From Acetobacteraceae bacterium (GTDB lineage: Bacteria > Pseudomonadota > Alphaproteobacteria > Acetobacterales > Acetobacteraceae), in contig PLSZ01000613.1 in NCBI GenBank assembly GCA_003164305.1, forward strand, positions 1 through 5,156: DNA of 5,156 nucleotides, in the 5' to 3' direction. Of the stretch, positions 1-3,963 are shown in pieces (position 1 is the first letter of the stretch; every line of letters begins with the position of its first letter). Both the position numbers and the translations under genes were made by a program. Under the pieces are notes generated by a model. It saw only the letters and a program-made list of their open reading frames with translations. It had not been told where the DNA came from and did no database searches.

Positions 1-1204
1 CCTGTCCGTCGGCGCCCAATCCCCAGGTGGACGGGCTGCTGCCGTCACCGGGATCATTCAGGAACGATCCCGGCAGGCCGGTGCCCGCCACCGGGTAGAT
101 GCCCTGGCCGCTGATGCAGGTCGCGGCCGGCGGGCTGCCCCAGGATCCGACCACCCCGTACCCCAGCGCCCCCAGATGCCAGGCCACCCCCTGGGCGAGC
201 AAATGCCAGGCGCCGTCGTTCAGGCCGTTGCCGGCGTTGGACTGGCCGGTGACCAGGATCTGGATGCCCTTGCGCGCGCCCAGTGTCCACCGCGCCGCAT
301 GGGCCTGGATGGTGGCGATGCCGGCGACGGCGTTGTCCCAGACGGCGGCCTCGTGGAACCAGCACTCGGAGCCGCCCAGATATTGGCCGCTGTGCAGGAA
401 CAGCAGCGGCGCGCTGATGGTGGAGGCCATCGTATTGGCGGCGGCGGTGGCGACCTGCGTCGAGTCCAGCCAGACATCCACTCCGGTGCCCGGCGTGTTG
501 CGGACGATCACGGCATGCGTGTGCCGGCGCTCCAGCGTGCTGGTCAGCACCGTCTGCTGGGCTCCGGGGAACAGCACCAGCCGGTTGGTCCCGGCGCTGT
601 TGTCGGCGGCGAGCACCTGAGTGCCGGCGATGCTCAGCAGGACGCTCGGTCCGGTGCCGGTCTGGCGCCAGTTGGGCCGCGACCAGACGAGGAAGACGGT
701 CCACGCGGCACCCGAGCCCAATGGCATGGCGGCGCCGATCAGGCCCTGGTCGGGATCCATGACGGGCAGTTGCTGGCCGGATTGCGGCAGCGCCGGCGGC
801 ACGACCATGTTGCGGCCGATGCCGCCGAGAAGCCCGTTCAAATGGCCGCCGGCGATCGGCGAGACGGTGCCGCTGGTGGCCTGATGCCACACGGTGAGGG
901 GCGTGCCGGCGCCGGATTGGTCGGTCACGGATCCGGCCGCGACACCGAACGCAGGCAACGGTGTGCCGGTCGGGTCGAGCACGCTGGCGGACACGCCGGC
1001 ATCCCACCACCCCGTCAGGCCGGGAACCGAAGACAGGATGCTCGATACGGTTCCGCCACCGCCGCCCCCGCTGCCGTCTCCGCTGCTGCCTCCACTGGTG
1101 CCCCCACTGCCGCTCCCCGAGGTGGAGAGCGGTTGCGCCAGCATGGGCCTGCCCGGGGCGGCCATGGCGATCTGATTTCCGCTGCCGGTGAGGATCACGC
1201 CCAT
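1..1204 (-). CDS. LamG-like plus SGNH/sialate O-acetylesterase-like modular protein, 3' end cut by window edge
   Basis: I translated this frame by hand; it gives 401 codons with no stop from the ATG at 1204 to position 2. Residues 29-51 are a Gly/Ser-rich linker (GSGSGGTSGGSSGDGSGGGG). Residues 64-70 (TGWWDAG) and about 165-308 (AWTVFLVWS..., ending EAAVWDNAVAG) read like a concanavalin/LamG-type beta-sandwich. Residues 314-327 (IQILVTGQSNAGNG) match block I of SGNH hydrolases of the GQSN type (DUF303/SASA, carbohydrate esterase family 6), with S322 as the expected nucleophile. The remaining catalytic Asp/His would lie beyond the left edge. In this family the reaction is removal of O-acetyl groups from sugars. 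The lectin-like module plus linker suggests a surface, secreted or phage-tail-type protein, but no signal peptide is visible. The ATG at 1204 has no clear Shine-Dalgarno; the frame stays open upstream to beyond 1336, so the true start is uncertain (see 1195-1251). Domain calls are by eye. I am confident of the reading frame and less so of the biological role. Confidence 0.5.
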   Translation of the reverse strand, partial: MGVILTGSGNQIAMAAPGRPMLAQPLSTSGSGSGGTSGGSSGDGSGGGGGGTVSSILSSVPGLTGWWDAGVSASVLDPTGTPLPAFGVAAGSVTDQSGAGTPLTVWHQATSGTVSPIAGGHLNGLLGGIGRNMVVPPALPQSGQQLPVMDPDQGLIGAAMPLGSGAAWTVFLVWSRPNWRQTGTGPSVLLSIAGTQVLAADNSAGTNRLVLFPGAQQTVLTSTLERRHTHAVIVRNTPGTGVDVWLDSTQVATAAANTMASTISAPLLFLHSGQYLGGSECWFHEAAVWDNAVAGIATIQAHAARWTLGARKGIQILVTGQSNAGNGLNDGAWHLLAQGVAWHLGALGYGVVGSWGSPPAATCISGQGIYPVAGTGLPGSFLNDPGDGSSPSTWGLGADGQ

Positions 1205-1251
1205 GGGACTGTGCCCGGCTGGGAGGTACTGGGCTGGCGGCTGGCGAGCAT
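1195..1251 (-). other. 18-codon ORF with good RBS overlapping the esterase start; probable remnant of the true start
   Basis: The only good ribosome binding site in this leader (AAAGGA, about 9 bases before the ATG) serves the ATG at 1251. That reading frame encodes MLASRQPSTSQPGTVPWA and stops at 1197-1195, overlapping the first codons of the frame starting at 1204. The main frame, read through the same bases, gives YARQPPAQYLPAGHSPMG and then continues into the long protein, which looks like real coding sequence. One extra base after the ATG (ATG-GCT-CGC) would give MARQPPAQYLPAG... in frame with everything downstream. This is either a one-base loss, a sequencing error, or a short upstream ORF translationally coupled to the ATG at 1204. 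Confidence 0.5.
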
Positions 1252-1304
1252 ACGTGGCTTTCCTTTGCTTCGGTGGCGGCCCGATGGCCGGCGATGGCGG
1301 TCGG

Positions 1305-1345
1305 CAGTCTCTAACATATACTAACAATTTATGCAAACATAAATA
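1305..1345 (-). promoter_or_regulatory. AT-rich island, probable promoter of the esterase gene
   Basis: This 40-base stretch is strikingly AT-rich in an otherwise GC-rich region and lies 55-95 bases before the ATG at 1251. Read on the minus strand it contains TTGCAT (1336-1331) and several TA-rich hexamers such as TATATG, with TTAG half-sites on either side. No pair matches the sigma-70 consensus well at proper spacing, so the exact promoter is not assigned. Confidence 0.5.
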
Positions 1346-1429
1346 ACATTGTCTGGCACCCGAGGTCGCCGCGGCCCGGGAAGCACGTGTCGGTGAATTT
1401 GTACGGAAGGGTGATGAATCCGGGTTTCG

Positions 1430-1444
1430 TTAACCGTTTCTTAG
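1430..1444 (+). promoter_or_regulatory. CtrA-like site TTAA-N7-TTAG
   Basis: The sequence TTAACCGTTTCTTAG has the spacing of the alphaproteobacterial CtrA box (TTAA-N7-TTAA), with a mismatch in the last base of the second half. It lies about 96 bases before the ATG of the 58-residue gene, where a regulator could act on that promoter. The second half overlaps the TTAGAGACTG motif. The match is by eye only and the motif is short. Confidence 0.5.
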
Positions 1445-1493
1445 AGACTGTAACCGCAGAATGTTTAAGGCGGTAACAGAGCCATCGTTGCCC

Positions 1494-1514
1494 CCTGGGA
1501 AAAATCCCATCAGG
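1494..1514 (+). other. Small hairpin in the leader of the 58-residue gene
   Basis: TGGGA (1496-1500) and TCCCA (1505-1509) pair around an AAAA loop, with an outer CC/GG possible after a bulge. It lies about 30 bases before the ATG at 1541, in the probable 5' untranslated region. It has no T-run and resembles no riboswitch family I know. Confidence 0.5.
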
Positions 1515-1540
1515 CCTTCTCTCGAAACCGGATCAACGCC

Positions 1541-1717
1541 ATGAGCATTTCGCCAGTATCCAACGCCGCGCCCGCCATCCAGGCCGGCCAGGCCGCCAAA
1601 GTGGCTCCGTTCAAACGCGATCGCGACGGCGATTACGATAACAACCGGGCCGAAACACAGCAGTCGGAAGCCGCCGAGGCGTCGAAAGGCGGACAACTGC
1701 TCAACATCAAGGCCTGA
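1541..1717 (+). CDS. Small Asp-rich hypothetical protein, 58 aa
   Basis: I found this by reading the plus strand. It has ATG at 1541 and TGA at 1715-1717. The product starts MSISPVSNAAPAIQAGQAAK, has a charged centre KRDRDGDYDNNRAE (residues 25-38) and ends KGGQLLNIKA. There is no signal peptide or membrane helix, and the composition (Ala, Gln, Asp, Glu, Ser) suggests a mostly disordered or helical peptide. The spaced Asp run D27-D29-D31-D33-N34/N35 resembles a calcium-binding loop of the EF-hand/dockerin kind. Codon use is GC-rich at third positions, as in its neighbours, which supports real coding. There is no strong Shine-Dalgarno before the ATG; the nearest purine cluster is CCGGATC about 10 bases upstream. 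It is transcribed alone, divergent from the esterase gene and convergent with the oxidoreductase gene. I cannot assign a function; small proteins of this general style are common as conserved hypotheticals in Proteobacteria. Confidence 0.5.
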   Translation: MSISPVSNAAPAIQAGQAAKVAPFKRDRDGDYDNNRAETQQSEAAEASKGGQLLNIKA

Positions 1718-1723
1718 TCGGAA

Positions 1724-1733
1724 CCCCGCGGGG
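1724..1733. other. CCCCGCGGGG palindrome just after the small gene
   Basis: This 10-bp perfect palindrome starts seven bases after the stop codon at 1717. It could form the base of a weak transcript-end structure but has no adequate loop or T-run by itself. It may act with the longer palindrome at 1747-1768. Confidence 0.5.
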
Positions 1734-1746
1734 GATTCGCGGATAT

Positions 1747-1768
1747 TCCGTCACGAATTCGTGACGGA
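1747..1768. terminator. Perfect 22-bp palindrome in the convergent junction, possible two-way terminator
   Basis: Each arm is 11 bases (TCCGTCACGAA and its exact reverse complement), centred on an EcoRI-type GAATTC. As RNA it would fold into a nine-pair stem with an AATT loop in either direction. It lies 30 bases after the stop of the plus-strand small gene and 117 bases beyond the stop of the minus-strand oxidoreductase gene, which is where a shared terminator would be expected. There is no T-tract on either side, so intrinsic termination would be weak. A dimeric repressor operator is the alternative. Confidence 0.5.
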
Positions 1769-1778
1769 CCCGCATGGT

Positions 1779-1811
1779 CCGATCGGCGCCCGCGCGTTCG
1801 TTCGCGATCGG
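1779..1811. repeat. Inverted repeat CCGATCG ... CGATCGG
   Basis: Seven-base arms at 1779-1785 and 1805-1811 are separated by 19 bases of GC-rich sequence. It sits between the 22-bp palindrome and the oxidoreductase stop and may add to transcript-end structure. The arms are short and it may be chance. Confidence 0.5.
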
Positions 1812-1884
1812 TCGTGGCCGGTTCGGTTACCGTTCTGACGCGGTGTGAATGGCCATGCGTGCGCCGGGGGTGCGCCGGAGCGCG

Positions 1885-2739
1885 TCAGCCGCCGAGTTGC
1901 TTTTTCAACGCGGACCAGCGGTCGAGGATGGGCAGGATCGCGTCTTCCTTCTCGGCCGGCAACGAAAACACGATGCGATCGATGCCGATTGCCTCGCAGA
2001 AGCGCAGTTGCGTCGGATCCTCGGGCACGCGGAAGATGGTGATCGGCAGGCTGGCGGGATCGCGGCCGGCCTCTTTCGCCAGGGCGCGGAACTGATCGAT
2101 GATGACGCCGACGCCGTCTTTCTCCAGCCGGTCGGCGCGCGGGATCCAACCGTCGCCGTAAGCGATCGCGCGGCGCGCGGCGTAAGGGAACGCGCCGCCG
2201 ACGATGATCGGCGGATGCGGTTGCTGCACCGGCTTCGGCCACTGGTTCATCTTTTCGATGTTGACCAGGTCGCCGTGATATTCAGGTTCCTCCTGGGTCC
2301 AGATCGCTTTCATCGCCTCGATGCGTTCGCGGCCAAGTTTGTGGCGGGTTTTGAAGACGGTGCCGTGGTTTTCGATTTCGTCCTGGTTCCAGCCATTGCC
2401 GACACCGAACAAAAACCGGCCGTTGGAGACGCGATCCAGCGAGGACACCATTTTCGCCGTGACGATCGGATCGCGTTGCGGGATCAGGCAAACCCCAGTG
2501 CCGACCTTGAGGTTCGTGGTCACGGCGGCGGCGGTGTTGAGCGCGATGAACGGATCGTAGATGTCGTAGTACGGCCGGATCATCGGGCCGCCCGCCGGAT
2601 ACGGCGTTTTGCGGGTCAGCGGGATATGCGTGTGCTCGGGCACCCAGAGGGACTCGAAGCCTCGAGACTCCAGTTCGCGGCCGAGCGCGGCCGGTTGCAT
2701 GGAATCGCTGGTGAAGAACATGACGGCGCCGATTTTCAT
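1885..2739 (-). CDS. LLM (luciferase-like) class oxidoreductase, F420/FMN type
   Basis: The 284-residue product (MKIGAVMFF...KKQLGG) is a full-length bacterial-luciferase-like (beta/alpha)8 barrel. Recognisable blocks are ESRGFESLWVPEHTHIP (24-40), the LKVGTGVCLIPQRDP strand-loop (77-91), AKMVSSLDRVSNGRFLFGVGNGW (95-117) and PPIIVGGAFPYAARRA (176-191), then AYGDGWIP (193-200). The EHTHIP and GVGNGW patterns fit the 'LLM class F420-dependent oxidoreductase' group (TIGR03619/Rv2161c-like). Members transfer hydride or oxygenate small organic substrates using reduced F420 or FMN; the substrate is unknown, and in a proteobacterium the cofactor could well be FMN. The start at 2739 is supported by AAGGGA nine bases upstream. 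The stop is TGA at 1887-1885. It is monocistronic here: the next minus-strand gene upstream is 415 bases away, across repeats. Confidence 0.5.
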   Translation of the reverse strand: MKIGAVMFFTSDSMQPAALGRELESRGFESLWVPEHTHIPLTRKTPYPAGGPMIRPYYDIYDPFIALNTAAAVTTNLKVGTGVCLIPQRDPIVTAKMVSSLDRVSNGRFLFGVGNGWNQDEIENHGTVFKTRHKLGRERIEAMKAIWTQEEPEYHGDLVNIEKMNQWPKPVQQPHPPIIVGGAFPYAARRAIAYGDGWIPRADRLEKDGVGVIIDQFRALAKEAGRDPASLPITIFRVPEDPTQLRFCEAIGIDRIVFSLPAEKEDAILPILDRWSALKKQLGG

Positions 2740-2775
2740 GCTTTGGATTCCCTTGTCTGGTGTGTTCGATCCTGA

Positions 2776-2781
2776 CTTATA
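2776..2781 (-). promoter_or_regulatory. Possible -10 element (TATAAG) of the oxidoreductase gene
   Basis: Read on the minus strand, TATAAG lies about 37 bases before the ATG at 2739, a sensible place for a -10 box. No convincing -35 (TTGACA-like) is found 16-18 bases further upstream, so the assignment is weak. Confidence 0.5.
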
Positions 2782-2825
2782 CCACCCGCGTTGACGTTGA
2801 CCCTTGGTCGTGACGCCCCGGCAGC

Positions 2826-2852
2826 GTCATCCACGGGCTTGACCCGTGGTTC
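2826..2852. repeat. Stand-alone REP-like palindromic unit
   Basis: The unit reads GTCATCC-ACGGG-CTTGA-CCCGT-GG; its core CCACGGG/CCCGTGG (2831-2849) forms a seven-pair stem with a five-base loop. It is the same type of repeat as the two copies at 2971-2997 and 3047-3073, aligning without gaps. The stem base pair that differs (A-T here, T-A there) is changed on both arms, so pairing is kept. This class of GTCATCC..GGGCTTGACCC repeat is widespread in alphaproteobacterial intergenic DNA. Confidence 0.5.
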
Positions 2853-2899
2853 GGCCCGCACAGACACCAACGCCCACCTGAGAGCACGGACTCGCACGA

Positions 2900-3141
2900 C
2901 GTGATGCCAGGGTCAGGCCCCATAGGCATCAAGATAAGCCACCGTGGAGGCAAATGTTCGCCTTTTTCCCGTCATCCTCGGGCTCGACCCGAGGATCTCT
3001 CGACATGCGATGAAGTCAAAAGTCGGACCGGGTGGCCAGGCAGGCCGATCCTCGGGTCGAGCCCGAGGATGACGTTCGGGGGAAAGTTTCGCCTTCGCCA
3101 GCTCTATCTTGATGCTTATGCGGTCGAGCCCAGTCATGACG
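2900..3141. repeat. 242-bp imperfect inverted-repeat element with two REP units (REPIN/MITE-like)
   Basis: Two REP units in opposite orientation (2971-2997 and 3047-3073) are exact 27-bp reverse complements, and each is itself a hairpin (CCTCGGG-CTCGA-CCCGAGG). The symmetry continues outward for about 70 further bases with mismatches and a short indel. GCATCAAGATA at 2926-2936 is matched exactly by its complement at 3105-3115, and the outermost bases near 2900-2912 and 3129-3141 still align. The unpaired centre, 2998-3046, is 49 bases. No transposase is encoded. Short open frames on both strands here read through the repeats (HPRARPED..., SSPRMT) and are not genes. The element ends 13 bases after the stop of the FYDLN gene, so it may also serve as that operon's transcript end. 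A REPIN-like doublet mobilised by a Y1 transposase elsewhere is an inference. Confidence 0.5.
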
Positions 3142-3154
3142 ATGGGACGCCGGA

Positions 3155-3496
3155 TCAGGCGATGATCTTGCCGTCTTCCGGGTCGATTTCGACTTCAATC
3201 TCCACCTCGACGTCATCGTCGAGATCGGTGTCGTCGTCAGGGCTTTCGACCTCCTCGGCGTCATCGGCCGCCAGATCGTCGGCGGGTTCCGATTTTTCCT
3301 CGGCGAGGACGGGAAGCGGACGGCGGCTGAACGCGCCCCGATCCGAGGCGGCGCGGATCGGCCGATACATCCTGGGTTTCGGCGGCGACTGCGTGGCGCC
3401 ACACTTGAAACAGATCACCGGAGTTCTGTTCAGATCGTAAAATCGTTCGGCACACGCCTCACACGTATGTTTGGCGCCGAATTCCGGCTTGCTCAT
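3155..3496 (-). CDS. TIGR02300 family (FYDLN acid) zinc-ribbon protein
   Basis: The 113-residue product has two parts. The N-terminus (residues 1-40) has the family signature: MSKPEFGAKHTC, then C12-x2-C15, FYDLNRTPVIC at 19-29 and C29-x2-C32, a four-cysteine zinc ribbon. Residues 67-108 are extremely acidic (ADDLAADDAEEVESPDDDTD..., then VEVEIEVEID). This is the architecture of PF09538/TIGR02300, conserved in Alphaproteobacteria and of unknown function. The start is set at ATG 3496, with GAGGGA six bases upstream. A TTG one codon earlier is in frame but has no better support. It follows the membrane-protein gene by 24 bases on the same strand, so the two are probably co-transcribed. Its stop is 13 bases from the REP element. 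Family assignment is very secure; the biochemical role is not known. Confidence 0.5.
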   Translation of the reverse strand: MSKPEFGAKHTCEACAERFYDLNRTPVICFKCGATQSPPKPRMYRPIRAASDRGAFSRRPLPVLAEEKSEPADDLAADDAEEVESPDDDTDLDDDVEVEIEVEIDPEDGKIIA

Positions 3497-3520
3497 CAAA
3501 GGTCCCTCAATTGCCAGTGT

Positions 3521-3904
3521 TCAACTGGGCTTTCCCACGTGCAGCTTCTCGGCGCAGGCACGTGCCAGCGCATCGCTGCCCGTATTGCCATCCCCCTTCT
3601 GGCCATCCCCCTTCTGGCCATCGAACGACGCCCAACCCGCTTTCATGACGATGTCGCTGCGAGAGTAGGACGATTGTTCCGCCTGAAACTTTGTCAGGAT
3701 CGTCTGGTTGGGATCGGCCTCGGCTTTGGTCACACAAAACGGCACCAACGCGGCGACAACGGCACTGTCCGCGGTGTCCTGCGCGAGCTTCTGTGACGTC
3801 GCCTGAGTCGTCCATCCAAGATACGAGAAGCCAACGATCGCCATCGCGACGGCGCCAGCCGCCGCGCCCCAAAGGCCGGGCTTCACTCCCGCGGGAATTT
3901 CCAT
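3521..3904 (-). CDS. Conserved-type hypothetical protein with one N-terminal membrane helix
   Basis: The 127-residue product starts MEIPAGVKPGLWG and has a hydrophobic segment at residues 11-31 (LWGAAAGAVAMAIVGFSYLG), read as an uncleaved membrane anchor. The rest is soluble: AQDTADSAVVAALVPFCV (41-58), then a region ending GSDALARACAEKLHVGKPS. Two cysteines, C57 (PFC) and C117 (ARAC), could form a disulfide if the domain faces the periplasm. The style matches one-helix hypothetical proteins I associate with alphaproteobacteria, but I know no function. Residues 97-106 contain a tandem repeat (QKGDG twice) from a 15-bp duplication. ATG 3904 is preferred; an in-frame TTG at 3946 would add 14 residues and lies close to the insertion sequence. 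No strong Shine-Dalgarno is visible. It is the first gene of a probable operon with the FYDLN gene, 24 bases downstream. Confidence 0.5.
   Translation of the reverse strand: MEIPAGVKPGLWGAAAGAVAMAIVGFSYLGWTTQATSQKLAQDTADSAVVAALVPFCVTKAEADPNQTILTKFQAEQSSYSRSDIVMKAGWASFDGQKGDGQKGDGNTGSDALARACAEKLHVGKPS
3587..3616. repeat. In-frame 15-bp tandem duplication
   Basis: GCCATCCCCCTTCTG occurs twice in direct succession and a third partial copy (GCCATC) follows. On the minus strand it codes for a repeated QKGDG in the soluble part of the membrane-anchored protein. As the unit is a multiple of three, changes in copy number would keep the frame. Confidence 0.5.
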
Positions 3905-3963
3905 GGATTTACTGTTTCCGTTGTGGAGGGAGCGATATCCCGCCAACGTCGTATATGCCCATA

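Larger units (their letters stand above)
1305..1450. repeat. 10-bp motif TTAGAGACTG in both orientations across the divergent intergenic region
   Basis: TTAGAGACTG occurs at 1441-1450 on the plus strand, and its exact reverse complement is at 1305-1314. Each copy therefore points toward its own downstream gene, the small protein gene on the plus strand and the esterase gene on the minus strand. Both copies are followed after a few bases by an ACCGC/CCGC string. A shared regulator site is an inference; one exact 10-bp inverted pair in a few hundred bases could also be chance. Confidence 0.5.

Noticed and set aside
54..1010. Long minus-strand open frame (318 codons), Arg/Pro/His-rich
   Set aside because: Another minus frame over the same bases gives a normal-looking protein with a GQSN esterase motif and LamG-like blocks; this one is a GC-rich shadow.
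176..1324. Long plus-strand open frame (382 codons)
   Set aside because: It is antisense to the LamG/esterase gene, has no recognisable domain and low-complexity Arg/Gly composition.
1430..1696. Minus-strand 88-codon open frame with a hydrophobic stretch (VVIVIAVAIAF)
   Set aside because: It is antisense to the 58-residue gene; the hydrophobic run is the complement of the GAT/GAC-rich Asp segment, a known artefact.
1849..2775. Plus-strand 308-codon open frame
   Set aside because: It is antisense to the clearly recognised LLM oxidoreductase.
2826..3073. CRISPR-like array of three similar repeats
   Set aside because: The spacing is irregular (over 100 bases, then 49), orientations are mixed and no cas gene is present; these are REP-type palindromes.
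2901..3440. Plus-strand 179-codon and overlapping minus-strand open frames through the repeats
   Set aside because: They read through REP hairpins (HPRARPED, SSPRMT strings, a common spurious annotation) and the complement of the FYDLN gene.
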